Notes under the pieces: generated by a model
Seen by the model: the letters and a program-made list of their open reading frames with translations, nothing else
What the model was told of the DNA's origin: nothing
The model's database searches: none
Position numbers and translations under genes: made by a program
DNA from: an uncultured Aquimarina sp.
GTDB lineage: Bacteria; Bacteroidota; Bacteroidia; Flavobacteriales; Flavobacteriaceae
Reading direction: 5' to 3'
DNA length: 64,000 nucleotides
NCBI GenBank assembly: GCA_947496355.1
Contig: CANMCO010000001.1
Coordinates: 1-64,000 of the forward strand
Part shown: positions 9,108-17,896 of the stretch, in pieces
How positions within the stretch are numbered: position 1 is the stretch's first letter
Layout of the letters: every line of letters starts with the position of its first letter

Positions 9108-9527
9108 ATGGACCTAAAAAATATTGTTTTTGCTATCCTCGCCATTATTTTGGGTGAATTTGCATTGATTCTCTTTACTACAATAGCACAAGAAGTAGTA
9201 TTTAATGGCATAAGTTACTATACATCATCCAATAGTATTATTATATTTGGTGGTTTCTTAACCTTTCTGGCTGCAAGCGGAGCAGGTATACTATCTAGGA
9301 TAATAGGTCGTCATTATACACTTACTGTCCCTTCTGTAATTAGCTTTTTTATAATGATAGAGATGGCTTATTTAATTTTTTCGGGCATTACTAATGATCC
9401 GGTATGGTTTGATTTACTTGCCGGAAGTGGCTTAATTATTGGGATATGGATCGGCTATCATTATCCAGAAATAAAAAATTCTTTTGTACTTAAGACAAAT
9501 TATCACAGTACACTTCAGAAAGATTGA
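9108..9527 (+). CDS. Small integral membrane protein
   Basis: A 139-residue protein with four hydrophobic segments (about residues 5-25, 43-64, 75-93 and 102-118). No conserved family motif is apparent. It starts 11 bp after the ankyrin gene, so it is likely the last gene of that operon, and a hairpin terminator follows at 9563. The function is unknown. Confidence 0.65.
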   Translation: MDLKNIVFAILAIILGEFALILFTTIAQEVVFNGISYYTSSNSIIIFGGFLTFLAASGAGILSRIIGRHYTLTVPSVISFFIMIEMAYLIFSGITNDPVWFDLLAGSGLIIGIWIGYHYPEIKNSFVLKTNYHSTLQKD

Positions 9528-9562
9528 AAACTATTTCAATATGCGTTCAGGAAAAGTAAATA

Positions 9563-9597
9563 AAAGGATGTAATATCTTGCTGATATCACATCCTTT
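9563..9597 (+). terminator. Hairpin terminator
   Basis: A 15-bp stem with one mismatch (9563-9577 with 9583-9597) closes a 5-nt loop and sits between the plus-strand operon ending at 9527 and the minus-strand amidase ending at 9629. The A/T-rich flanks allow it to act for both strands. Confidence 0.7.
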
Positions 9598-9628
9598 CTT
9601 AAAAACCGAAGTACTTCAAATAAAATGG

Positions 9629-11917
9629 TTACTTTTTCAACATCCTAATCGTTTCAAGATATGAACCAGAGGTTAGTTTAATCAAATAAAGTCCAGAAGG
9701 AAGCTTAGTCGTAAGTGATGTAATATCCAATTCACTTCTTCCCTTGTCCATATAATCTTTTGGCATCTTTGCAATCAGTTTTCCCTGTAAATCAAACGCT
9801 TCAATATGAACAACTCCATATTGTGGTTGTTGCCATTTTAAAGTAGCTTTATCTACTACTTCATTAGGATACAGCATCAACCTATTAAGAGCAGTGGTAA
9901 AAATTCGTCCAAAATTCATGGTAACATCCAAATTACCAGTAGTAGACCAATTACCGGCATCATCTCTAACAATGCTTTTCACTTTTCCTGTGGTAGTTCT
10001 AAGATCTTTGTTATTATCTTGATTACCTGCTGTCACTTTCACACTACTTCCCGCTCTAAATTTATACACCTTAAAGTCATCAAATTCGACAGCTGTTTTA
10101 TTCGTTCGTAGAGAAATAGCAACTCCCGAAGAAAGCTGACTACTATCTGTCCAGCTTAAGAGGTATTCATTGTTTTTCCAAATTTGTATCACTCCATATG
10201 CTGGACTATAAGTAACACGATATTTTGCCCAATCATTATCTAAAGACACGTCTGCAATTGCTCTAAAGTAAAGAGCATTATTCACGGTCTCGTAGATACG
10301 AACTTTATTATCTTCGCCACTAAACCAGATCAAATAAGAATTTCCTCGTTGACTTAATGTACCATCTGATGACATGATATGAATTCCAAATTTGCGTGGT
10401 CCTGTTGTAGAGGTCACTTTAGCTGCAAACTCATACAAATACGGTAGTCCAGAATCCTGGATCAAATAAGAACTCCATAAGGTATTATCTGAAGTGGTAT
10501 TGGTCTGTTTCAACCTTCCATCGATCACATTCCAGCTTCCGGCTCCTTTATCATATACACCAAAGTCTTGTCCAAAATTTTCATTGAAGAATCCGTTTCG
10601 CCTATTTGCTAAAAAGCTGGCACTGTATTTTTCTAATACCTGATAGTATCGTCTTGCTACTCCTACATTATCACTATCGGTAAAATTAACAGTAAAATCT
10701 CCTGTTTGAACACTTCCGCCATTTATAGAAGTTGTAGGAGGTGTAGTGTCTGATGAAGGAGGTGTACCCCCTCCAGAACAACCGTTAGAAATCAGAAGAT
10801 CAACACTGCTACGTACTCCACCAAGAGTTGCGTATCCCCCATTACCTGGACATGCAGAACATCCTGCATCACGATGTCCCGAAATATGCGTTAATGCCCG
10901 ATTTACAGAATAGTGAAAAGATGAACCTAATGGATTAATATTTTCTTTATCGGCTTTCCAAGCTAATAATCGCTTTAACGAATTTTGCGTCGCCGTTGTT
11001 GGTGTTACTGTAGAATAATCCCCAAGCATACATACCCCCATCGTATTTCGGTTTCTTCCACAAAAATGAGCTCCGATTGCATTATCACCTCCTGCTCTTC
11101 CTTCGTAAACCACCCCGTTAGGGTCTACCAGAAAATTATATCCTATGTCTGACCATCCATTCCCATTGATATGAAAATTTTGTATAGATCTCACTCGGGC
11201 AGCCCAATCACTACTGGTGTTTGATCCAAATTCATGATGCACTATAAGATGTGACACTGTAGAGGTAGCTGCCGACCCTCTTGGAATGGCTCCCCACTGA
11301 CTTCTTCCTATCACCGAGGGTTTGGTACAAGCTGCTTTTGTAGCTTTGTCAGCACTTTCCTGGATTTGTTTTTGAATTTTCTTTGATGTCTCACCAGGGC
11401 TGTAATGATACAATTTGGTAGTTGAGATCGTTACATTCTTCTTACCGTTTTCAAATGAAACTTTGTATTGAATATACTTTGCTCGTTTATCCAGAAATTC
11501 CATTTTTGAAATAACTCGTTCTGAAGTTTGTTCCAAATGCCCATCAAAAACGGCAGGTTTCCAATCGGACCATGATTTACGATTTTTTGAAGTTCTGTAG
11601 CTTAGATTCATCGTCCTGTAATCAAGATGTTCACCTTGCCAAACCGTATACGACGAAATAAATGGTTTTGGTTTTTTAAGATGTATTCTTGTGGGGTTAA
11701 GAATAAATTCTGCGGGCTCTCGACCCTTTTGTTCTAAGGCAATTCCATTTGAGTTAAAGGTGACCGATTTACTTTGTGACAAAGCATTTTGATCAGTTAA
11801 TTTAATTTCGAAAGTTTCTGAACCTTCGCCTTTAAAAACATGTCGCTTTTCCTGTGCGTAGTTATTGAGCACAAAAAGAAGTGAACATATTACTGGTAGT
11901 AATACATTTTTTCTCAT
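9629..11917 (-). CDS. T9SS-secreted PGRP-type N-acetylmuramoyl-L-alanine amidase
   Basis: A 762-residue multidomain exoenzyme. A signal peptide covers residues 1-21 (cleavage after NNYA). A PGRP/amidase_2 domain lies at about 200-380: RSQWGA is followed by LIVHHEFG (His227 zinc ligand), GYNFLVDPNGVVYEGR, and GHRDAGCSACPG (His348 and Cys356 as the other zinc ligands). It is predicted to cleave the amide bond between muramic acid and L-alanine of peptidoglycan. A Ser/Thr-Pro linker, an Ig-like segment and a LamG-like beta-sandwich (about 450-610) follow, then a T9SS sorting domain (MLYPNEVVDKATLKW to TIRMLKK). Secreted peptidoglycan amidases can attack other bacteria or process the cell's own wall; context does not decide. 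Confidence 0.88.
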   Translation of the reverse strand: MRKNVLLPVICSLLFVLNNYAQEKRHVFKGEGSETFEIKLTDQNALSQSKSVTFNSNGIALEQKGREPAEFILNPTRIHLKKPKPFISSYTVWQGEHLDYRTMNLSYRTSKNRKSWSDWKPAVFDGHLEQTSERVISKMEFLDKRAKYIQYKVSFENGKKNVTISTTKLYHYSPGETSKKIQKQIQESADKATKAACTKPSVIGRSQWGAIPRGSAATSTVSHLIVHHEFGSNTSSDWAARVRSIQNFHINGNGWSDIGYNFLVDPNGVVYEGRAGGDNAIGAHFCGRNRNTMGVCMLGDYSTVTPTTATQNSLKRLLAWKADKENINPLGSSFHYSVNRALTHISGHRDAGCSACPGNGGYATLGGVRSSVDLLISNGCSGGGTPPSSDTTPPTTSINGGSVQTGDFTVNFTDSDNVGVARRYYQVLEKYSASFLANRRNGFFNENFGQDFGVYDKGAGSWNVIDGRLKQTNTTSDNTLWSSYLIQDSGLPYLYEFAAKVTSTTGPRKFGIHIMSSDGTLSQRGNSYLIWFSGEDNKVRIYETVNNALYFRAIADVSLDNDWAKYRVTYSPAYGVIQIWKNNEYLLSWTDSSQLSSGVAISLRTNKTAVEFDDFKVYKFRAGSSVKVTAGNQDNNKDLRTTTGKVKSIVRDDAGNWSTTGNLDVTMNFGRIFTTALNRLMLYPNEVVDKATLKWQQPQYGVVHIEAFDLQGKLIAKMPKDYMDKGRSELDITSLTTKLPSGLYLIKLTSGSYLETIRMLKK

Positions 11918-12031
11918 AAGTTGATGATTTGTGTTTATCGAACTAAAATAGAAAAAAAGTTTGATTTAGTGTTAAGACAAAAGTTATTAAATTCCAAAAA
12001 ATCAATAAATTATGTTAAAAAAACAACATAC

Positions 12032-12928
12032 CTATTTTGTTTCTTCAGGTTTTGAATTCCCGAAAAAAGGTAAATTTTTTATAGGATACAGCATTTCTTT
12101 CTCAAAACTATCAAATTTGTAATCGCCAAGTTTAAAAGAGTACACCTTGCTATCCTTCTTTTTGGGTGATTTTAATTGTATTATTACATTACTGGGTAAA
12201 TATGTGCCAATACTCGTTTTTTTACGTTCAAGATGAACAGTAGCATGTTGCATTGCTTTAGGCATTGGCAAAAAGAAATCATTTATAGTTACCTCTAACA
12301 TATCAATAAATCCAGTTTCTTTATTAATATATAGTAACCATCGGTCATACTTTTTATTAGGTGTTTCAGTGCCCCAAGTGGCATAAACCATGTCAAAGTT
12401 TTTCCCTTGAAAGGATTTTTCTCCTGCATATCGAATAATATCGCATTCATGCAATACCCGATATGGTGCTTCCAGCAGATAGTGATATGTTGCTAATCCC
12501 CATATATAGCGATCATGTTCATGTTGTTTTAAATAATCACTATTAGCCTCGGTTTTATAACCTTTCCAAGATTGCAAACCCTGAATGGTTCCTTTTTTTC
12601 GACCTTCAAGATACTCTACCTGCCCGTCAAAAGAATTGGTCACGAAACGAAATTTTATTTCTTTATTATTATTACCTGGCAACGCATTCATTGGCATAGT
12701 TAACCAAATACCTTTCCAGTTAAATTGTGCTGTGGCCTCATACACCTGCGCTTGTAGAAGTTTATCATACCCCATAGCTATTACGGCCTTTTCTAGAAGT
12801 TGTTTTCCCTTTTGTTCATTACTATTTGGAGTATGTATTACTACATCTGTTCGTAAGTCTACCGATTTACAGGATAGCATGCTTATGACAAGAAAAGAGA
12901 TAATTGATAATTTTAACATCGATTTCAT
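12032..12928 (-). CDS. Lipoprotein of unknown function
   Basis: A 298-residue protein with a lipoprotein signal peptide (hydrophobic core, lipobox SMLSC, Cys at residue 20). The mature part is rich in beta-strands and aromatic residues, loosely like the LolA/outer-membrane lipoprotein-sorting fold, but I see no decisive motif. It starts 18 bp after the SRPBCC gene, so it is cotranscribed with it and probably under the TetR regulator further up. The pairing of a lipid-binding-type SRPBCC protein with an envelope lipoprotein suggests a role in handling a hydrophobic compound; that is inference. Confidence 0.6.
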   Translation of the reverse strand: MKSMLKLSIISFLVISMLSCKSVDLRTDVVIHTPNSNEQKGKQLLEKAVIAMGYDKLLQAQVYEATAQFNWKGIWLTMPMNALPGNNNKEIKFRFVTNSFDGQVEYLEGRKKGTIQGLQSWKGYKTEANSDYLKQHEHDRYIWGLATYHYLLEAPYRVLHECDIIRYAGEKSFQGKNFDMVYATWGTETPNKKYDRWLLYINKETGFIDMLEVTINDFFLPMPKAMQHATVHLERKKTSIGTYLPSNVIIQLKSPKKKDSKVYSFKLGDYKFDSFEKEMLYPIKNLPFFGNSKPEETK

Positions 12929-12946
12929 TTTATTTCGCTTTAAAGT

Positions 12947-13417
12947 TTATGTTGTAGTTTTTTTCTCCAGGTTTTTGAGTGCTTTTTTCATTACCTGAGG
13001 CAACATCACATTTCTGGCCATCCATTTTTTCACAAAGTTGCCTTGTGGAACAAAATATTGTGTCCATTTCACTTCTGTTCCATCTAGTTTTTCAAGAAGT
13101 TCGAAATGTCCCAAATGACTTTTTACGATATGCATGTCCGCAATCATATATGCATATCCATAAGGCGGATCCCAATGCACAATCTTTTCTTGTAAAAGGT
13201 CCGGCCCAAACTGACAATGACGCTCACAACCTGCTCCCCACTCTCCTTGTTGGTTTGGTTGTTTTAAATCAACATGCCTAATCATGGGCATCCAATTGGT
13301 CATTCCTTGATGATCGCTTACGATTTGCCATACTTTTTCTATGGGTGCTTTTACAAATCTTTGTATCATGATTTGTTCTGGAGCCTGCGTGAATTTTTTT
13401 ACGTTTAGTTTATTCAT
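12947..13417 (-). CDS. SRPBCC (START-like) family protein
   Basis: A 156-residue protein with the SRPBCC/polyketide-cyclase fold signature: QRFVKAPIEKVWQIVSDHQ near residues 20-38, the GAGCERHC turn, and a C-terminal helix (WMARNVMLPQVMKKALKNLE). Members bind hydrophobic ligands in a deep pocket. The promoter region contains a 16-bp block identical to the one in front of the tetR gene (13421-13436 against 14068-14083), so it is likely under the same repressor. The lipoprotein gene follows after 18 bp. Confidence 0.8.
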   Translation of the reverse strand: MNKLNVKKFTQAPEQIMIQRFVKAPIEKVWQIVSDHQGMTNWMPMIRHVDLKQPNQQGEWGAGCERHCQFGPDLLQEKIVHWDPPYGYAYMIADMHIVKSHLGHFELLEKLDGTEVKWTQYFVPQGNFVKKWMARNVMLPQVMKKALKNLEKKTTT

Positions 13418-13429
13418 TTCATTATAAAT

Positions 13430-13445
13430 TAGACCGTTCTACTTA
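13430..13445. promoter_or_regulatory. Probable TetR operator in front of the SRPBCC gene
   Basis: The site TAGACC-N4-TACTTA occupies the space directly upstream of the SRPBCC start. It shares the left half-site and the flanking ATAAATTAGACCG block with the site at 14077, at the same spacing. The right half-site is degenerate. Confidence 0.6.
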
Positions 13446-13463
13446 TTTTAAATTCAAAAAAAT

Positions 13464-14045
13464 TTATGCCTTAATAAAATCGAAAGTCATTTCTAACCAG
13501 ATATCCATATACACGCGACTTCGGGTGACTTTCATTCTCGAAAATGTTCCAAAAAAACCAGCATGCAAATACTCGGCTAATTCTATAGCAGAATACTCTT
13601 TTGTAATCTCGCCCATTTCTTGCCCCTTGGCGACCACATCTGCAATAACTTGCAACCAGCTAACAAATTGTTGATTCAGTTCTTTGGCAAGAAGGTCATT
13701 ATTACGGCCTATTTCATTACTCATGCTATTGACTAAACATCCTCCTTCATAGTTATCCTGCTCATTATAATTCACTAATAATTGATAAAATGATTTTAGT
13801 TTATTTATTGGAGTCTCTTTAGATTCCTTAAAAAGTCCTTCTATCCAATTACTGTTGTTACAACCATAAAATTCTACTACTTGCCTTGCAAAATCTTCCT
13901 TTGATTCAAAAAAATTATAGAACGAACCTTTTGGGATACCCGCTTCTTTTAAAATTTGATTGATTCCAACATTATGATATCCATTTTTACGAAGTACCTG
14001 ATATCCCGTTTCTAAAATCTCTTCTTTATTGTGCTTATATCCCAT
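13464..14045 (-). CDS. TetR/AcrR-family transcriptional regulator
   Basis: A 193-residue repressor. The N-terminal helix-turn-helix is clear: ILETGYQVLRKNGYHNVGINQILKEAGIPKGSFYNFFESKEDF, about residues 9-52, with the canonical GIPKGSFYNFF recognition helix. The C-terminal ligand domain has a TetR_C-like look (about 80-190). It sits between the symporter gene and the SRPBCC-lipoprotein pair, all on the minus strand. A TATATTTG -7 box at 14053-14060 lies only about 8 nt before the start codon, so the mRNA may be nearly leaderless. A palindromic operator at 14077 indicates self-regulation. Confidence 0.88.
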   Translation of the reverse strand: MGYKHNKEEILETGYQVLRKNGYHNVGINQILKEAGIPKGSFYNFFESKEDFARQVVEFYGCNNSNWIEGLFKESKETPINKLKSFYQLLVNYNEQDNYEGGCLVNSMSNEIGRNNDLLAKELNQQFVSWLQVIADVVAKGQEMGEITKEYSAIELAEYLHAGFFGTFSRMKVTRSRVYMDIWLEMTFDFIKA

Positions 14046-14052
14046 TTCGATC

Positions 14053-14060
14053 CAAATATA
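14053..14060 (-). promoter_or_regulatory. -7 box (TATATTTG) of the tetR gene
   Basis: An exact TAnnTTTG match on the minus strand, a few bases before the tetR start. The operator at 14077-14092 would cover the spacer and -33 region, a good place for repression. Confidence 0.5.
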
Positions 14061-14076
14061 TAAAAAAATTATAAAT

Positions 14077-14092
14077 TAGACCGATTGGTTTA
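14077..14092. promoter_or_regulatory. Probable TetR operator, autoregulatory
   Basis: The sequence TAGACCGATTGGTTTA is an imperfect palindrome (TA-ACC-N4-GGT-TA core), the right size for a TetR dimer. A related site lies in front of the SRPBCC gene at 13430. It also lies immediately downstream of the symporter stop. Confidence 0.65.
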
Positions 14093-14109
14093 TTTTTTTA
14101 ATAGATGAC

Positions 14110-15690
14110 TTATGAGAAATAAATATAGATTCCTACCACGATGATACATACTGCTGCTCCAACAACCTTAACACTTTTCCAAGGTGTGATATCTACCTCT
14201 TGAGTATATTGTTGCTCATATGCAGTTTCTCTCGGGTAAAATTTACCAATGATCAGCATAATTGCAATATTGAGTACAAAAAGGATCGCCATCACATGTA
14301 AGAAATGTGGAAACTCACCTTTCATAATCGTTGCGTCTAAGACAACATAAATTAAATACAATACCGCTCCTGAAAGAATAGCAATTTTTGCCGCTATTGC
14401 AGGAACTTTTTTGGTAAGATATCCAACTACTATAATCGTTAAGATTGGTATACTATAACAACCATTTACTTGTTGAAGATATCCAAATAATCCGTCTGGA
14501 GCATTGGCTATAAATGGAGCTATGAACATTGCCAAAAGTGCTAAGACAATTCCAAATAATTTACCCGCTTTTACAATTTGTCTTTCTGAGGCTTCTTTGT
14601 TAATGTACTCTTTATAAATATCAATCCCGAACAATGTAACTGAACTGTTTAACGCACTATTAAATGAGCTTAAAATTGCACCAAACAATACTGCTGCAAA
14701 AAAACCTACCAATGATAAGGGTAATACTTTACTAACCAAAGTTGGGTATGCTTCATCTGGGTTAGTTAGGGTGTCCCCAAACATGTGAAATGCAATTACA
14801 CCAGGTAATACAACAATAAGTGGTCCTAAAATCTTAATAAAAGATGCTAACAGCAGTCCTTTCTGGCCTTCTTTTAGATTTTTTGCCCCAAGCGCTCTCT
14901 GGATAATAGCCTGATTAGTACCCCAATAAAATAATTGCACTAGCATCATACCCGTAAAAATAGTTGCAAAAGGTACCGACGCTTCGCTTGATCCAATAGA
15001 ATCAAATTTCTCTGGATTATCATTAAATAGTGTTGTCAATCCGCTACCAATACTTCCATCCCCTATCTCAAGTAATCCAAATACCGGAATCATAATTCCA
15101 CCAATCAATAATCCAACAGCATTAATGGTATCCGAAACTGCAACTGCTTTTAGTCCACCAAAAATCGCATAAATGGATCCCGTAATTCCAATACCAAAGA
15201 CGCAAATCCAAATAGACATAGGTTTCGAGACATTTAATAATTCGGGGATATCAAACATGGTGCTTATGGCCAATGATCCAGAGTACAATACTATTGGAAG
15301 AAATACAACAACATAACCCGTAAGAAATAAACCCGAAGCGATTGCCTTGGTAGTGGTATCATATCGTCTTTCTAAAAATTGCGGAACGGTTGTAATCCCG
15401 CCTTTAAGGTATCTTGGTAGCAAAAACACGGCTGTAATCACCATGGCTATTGCCGCAAGGGTCTCCCAAGCCATGACCAGAATACCTTCGGTAAACGCTT
15501 GACCATTAAGACCAACTATTTGTTCTGTAGACAGGTTGGTAAGTAGTAATGATCCCGCAATGACCACGCCAGTAAGGCTTCTGCCACCCAAAAAATATCC
15601 GTCTGATGTGTTTTCGTCTGTTTTTCTGGTAGCTAAATAAGAAATAATCCCCACAAGTAAGGTGAAGCCTAAAAAGGAAAGTATGCCCAT
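14110..15690 (-). CDS. Sodium:solute symporter (SSS family)
   Basis: A 526-residue polytopic transporter with about 13-14 hydrophobic segments. SSS family features are visible: YFLGGRSLTGVVIAGSLLLTN near residues 32-52, the STEQIVGLNGQAF segment, and GALKAVAVSDTINAVG-like sequence near residue 180. It resembles the vSGLT/YidK branch, whose members import sugars such as galactose, glucose or sialic acid with sodium. The substrate is not settled by the sequence and no sugar-catabolic genes are adjacent. The tetR gene starts 64 bp downstream of its stop. Confidence 0.85.
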   Translation of the reverse strand: MGILSFLGFTLLVGIISYLATRKTDENTSDGYFLGGRSLTGVVIAGSLLLTNLSTEQIVGLNGQAFTEGILVMAWETLAAIAMVITAVFLLPRYLKGGITTVPQFLERRYDTTTKAIASGLFLTGYVVVFLPIVLYSGSLAISTMFDIPELLNVSKPMSIWICVFGIGITGSIYAIFGGLKAVAVSDTINAVGLLIGGIMIPVFGLLEIGDGSIGSGLTTLFNDNPEKFDSIGSSEASVPFATIFTGMMLVQLFYWGTNQAIIQRALGAKNLKEGQKGLLLASFIKILGPLIVVLPGVIAFHMFGDTLTNPDEAYPTLVSKVLPLSLVGFFAAVLFGAILSSFNSALNSSVTLFGIDIYKEYINKEASERQIVKAGKLFGIVLALLAMFIAPFIANAPDGLFGYLQQVNGCYSIPILTIIVVGYLTKKVPAIAAKIAILSGAVLYLIYVVLDATIMKGEFPHFLHVMAILFVLNIAIMLIIGKFYPRETAYEQQYTQEVDITPWKSVKVVGAAVCIIVVGIYIYFS

Positions 15691-16082
15691 GATTTATGTG
15701 TTTTGAAGCTTAAATATATAGGAATTATTTCAACTATATATAAATGCAACTACCTAGTATTCAAAATTGAAAAATTAGATTGTGATGATTTATGTTGAAA
15801 AGCATGATTAAAAATCAGAATATTTACTGCGATTTCCTTTTATATTAAGGAATCCCTCAAAACTTAAGATGTACTTAAAAAGTGTTAATTTTTAGCAAAG
15901 AAAATACTATTCAATTCGGATTGCGTTTACTATGCGTACATAATATTTTAAAGAACACAAACTCAACTGAAATGAAAACAATCTGCAAGCGATTACTGCT
16001 ATTTAGAATATTTTCATGAAAATTCACTCGATATTATGTGTAAACTACCTCCCAAACCTTAATCTTAACTTATGCATTTGTC
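15691..16082. other. Long intergenic region, possible small RNA
   Basis: No protein-coding gene is convincing here. A very short ATG-initiated frame at 15972-16019 (15 residues, basic-hydrophobic) is too short to trust. A strong plus-strand terminator at 16083 has no annotated plus-strand gene ahead of it, so a small transcript may end there. Confidence 0.35.
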
Positions 16083-16127
16083 AGACCTCAGGTAGAAATC
16101 TTCCTGAGGTCTTTTTGTTTTTTTTGT
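16083..16127 (+). terminator. Rho-independent terminator with no upstream gene
   Basis: A perfect 10-bp stem (16083-16092 with 16103-16112) is followed directly by a long T-tract (TTTTGTTTTTTTTTG). The nearest gene to its left is on the opposite strand and starts at 15690, leaving about 390 bp of unannotated plus-strand sequence that it could terminate. Confidence 0.8.
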
Positions 16128-16158
16128 AATCGTAGAAATTCAATTGCCATAAATACCC

Positions 16159-16166
16159 TATTTTTG
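16159..16166 (+). promoter_or_regulatory. -7 box (TATTTTTG) for the 16189 lipoprotein
   Basis: An exact TAnnTTTG match 22 nt ahead of the start at 16189. Confidence 0.45.
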
Positions 16167-16188
16167 AGTCCTTACTAATAAAAAAACG

Positions 16189-16728
16189 ATGAACTTGTCT
16201 CGACTTTTTTTTCTTGGAGTTATACTTATTTGCATTGGATGTAAAAATGAAAGCGCGGCTACTAACCAGGAAACAAAAACTACAATACAATTAGATAGCC
16301 TTTCTAAAGAGAAGATTACATTAGATCTTTTAAAATTATCACCAGGTGCAAAAAAAGACCTTGAAACTTTTGAGGATTTCCAAAATCTTAAAGCCATGAT
16401 GAGTTCTCTAAGAGATGCCAACCCATTTTATGTCAAGAAATATGCCGACACTCTAGATGTTCTGATCCAAACTTTCGAAGAAAATTTATCTACAGATCTA
16501 AACGTTAACACCATTAATTCCCGAATAACTATTTTGCTTACAGAATCAGGTTTGCTAAAACAAATATCTGCAAGGAAAAATATTGAACCAGAAAAGGTTC
16601 TGGCGGCAAATATGGGTTTAATAAAAGCCTATAACAGCCTTGTTATTCAATTAAATGAACTATCATTAGCCATCCCAGAAAATATAGAAAAAGAATTATT
16701 AAGGGACCTAGAAGATGAAGAAAACTAA
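16189..16728 (+). CDS. Lipoprotein of unknown function
   Basis: A 179-residue lipoprotein. The signal peptide ends in a lipobox LICIGC (Cys18), followed by a short Ser/Ala/Thr-rich linker. The remainder is predicted mostly helical, with charged amphipathic segments (for example NLKAMMSSLRDANPFYVKKYADTL). No known domain is recognised. The next gene overlaps its 3' end by 14 bp, so the two are translationally coupled. A TAnnTTTG -7 box precedes it. Confidence 0.65.
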   Translation: MNLSRLFFLGVILICIGCKNESAATNQETKTTIQLDSLSKEKITLDLLKLSPGAKKDLETFEDFQNLKAMMSSLRDANPFYVKKYADTLDVLIQTFEENLSTDLNVNTINSRITILLTESGLLKQISARKNIEPEKVLAANMGLIKAYNSLVIQLNELSLAIPENIEKELLRDLEDEEN

Positions 16729-17236
16729 ACTATATAAAGCCATGCAAAAACTAGCGCTATCCTTCTTCGTATTATTTTGTAGTTGTTGCTTTGCCCAGCA
16801 AAAAGACGAAATTAATACCGTAATACAACAATGGCATAAAGCGGCGGCAGATGCAAATTTTGATGCATACTTTGGCCTCATGACAGAAGACGCTATCTTT
16901 ATAGGAACCGATCCTACTGAAAATTGGAATTACACGGATTTTAAAGCATTTTCGAAACCCTATTTTGACAAAGGAAAAGCATGGAGTTTTTCTGACTTGG
17001 AGAGAAACATTTTTGTGAGTGACAACGCAGATTTAGCCTGGTTTGATGAACTACTTGATACACAAATGGGTATTTGCCGCGGAAGTGGTGTTTTACAAAA
17101 AACAGAAAATGGATGGAAAATAAAACATTATGTACTATCAATTGCTATCCCCAACAACAATGTAACCGAGATAACTAAACTTAAAGAAAAGTTTGATACA
17201 GATTTGATGAGCAAATTAAGATCTGCCAAAAACTAG
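16715..17236 (+). CDS. Secreted NTF2-like (SnoaL-fold) protein
   Basis: A 173-residue protein with a signal peptide (hydrophobic residues 11-24, cleavage near CCFAQ). The mature part has the NTF2-like/SnoaL fold of the DUF4440 type: an N-terminal helix with VIQQWHKAAADANFDAYFGLMTEDAIFIGT, and the pattern GSGVLQKTENGWKIKHYVLS at the end. These small cone-shaped domains bind ligands or act as isomerases; the substrate is unknown. It overlaps the lipoprotein gene upstream. Confidence 0.75.
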   Translation: MKKTKLYKAMQKLALSFFVLFCSCCFAQQKDEINTVIQQWHKAAADANFDAYFGLMTEDAIFIGTDPTENWNYTDFKAFSKPYFDKGKAWSFSDLERNIFVSDNADLAWFDELLDTQMGICRGSGVLQKTENGWKIKHYVLSIAIPNNNVTEITKLKEKFDTDLMSKLRSAKN

Positions 17237-17886
17237 ATCAAAGTACACTTAAATTCTTCTAAATTGGTGAAGCAGTTTTTGGCTCCATTGGCCAACAATT
17301 TTTTCTTATTCTTATCTCCTATCCCCACAAAATCAAGGGATAAGTTCTGAGCAGTTTTCAAATCCCATAGACCATCACCTACAGATATTATTTGATCAAA
17401 TTCGCTCTTAGCATAGTAGCCTTTTGCTCGCTCAATTGCATCAATTACAAAACCTTCTCTTGATTCGTGTGTCTTTGAGGTAGCCAGTAAGCGTTCGTCA
17501 TACCATATATCACACTGATCTAGTTTGATCTTAGCCGGTTTTGGCAAAGCACCAGTAGCAAAGCAAAATGAAACCTGGTTTTCTCTAAAAAATTGAATTA
17601 GAGATTTAGCTCCTTCAATTTCTTTTACAGGATCAAATAAACTCATTTGATGTACCAGATCGGTCTCAAAATCATCTAGTAAGTTGTTAGGGAAAGGAGT
17701 TTCAAAATTGCGCTCATAATTATAACGTAGCGCATAACTATCGGTATGGTGTTTATAATTGTTATAATCGATATCTATATCTACAATCCCAAGTGAGGCT
17801 AAAGATTTTGTAACAGAAATCAAATACATGGGTACACTATCAGTAAGTGTTCCATCTATGTCGAATATGAAGAGTTTGTTTTTCAG
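17233..17886 (-). CDS. HAD-family hydrolase with a non-canonical start
   Basis: A phosphatase of the haloacid dehalogenase superfamily, about 218 residues. Motif I, FIFDIDGTLTDS, is encoded at about 17833-17868, upstream of the first ATG (17829), so the ATG cannot be the true start. The frame is open only up to a TAA at 17911-17913, and contains no ATG, GTG or TTG before motif I. CTG at 17884-17886 is the best-placed start. Motif II (FCFATGALPKPAK) and motif III/IV (IISVGDGLWDLKTAQNL) are intact. The small-molecule substrate is unknown. The TonB receptor stop lies 10 bp upstream, so the two may be cotranscribed. Confidence 0.75.
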   Translation of the reverse strand: MKNKLFIFDIDGTLTDSVPMYLISVTKSLASLGIVDIDIDYNNYKHHTDSYALRYNYERNFETPFPNNLLDDFETDLVHQMSLFDPVKEIEGAKSLIQFFRENQVSFCFATGALPKPAKIKLDQCDIWYDERLLATSKTHESREGFVIDAIERAKGYYAKSEFDQIISVGDGLWDLKTAQNLSLDFVGIGDKNKKKLLANGAKNCFTNLEEFKCTLI

Positions 17887-17896
17887 AAAAAATAAT

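Noticed and set aside
15972..16019. 15-residue plus-strand peptide before the orphan terminator
   Set aside because: It is too short and lacks a ribosome-binding site or conserved context that I can see; kept only as a possibility under the orphan terminator.
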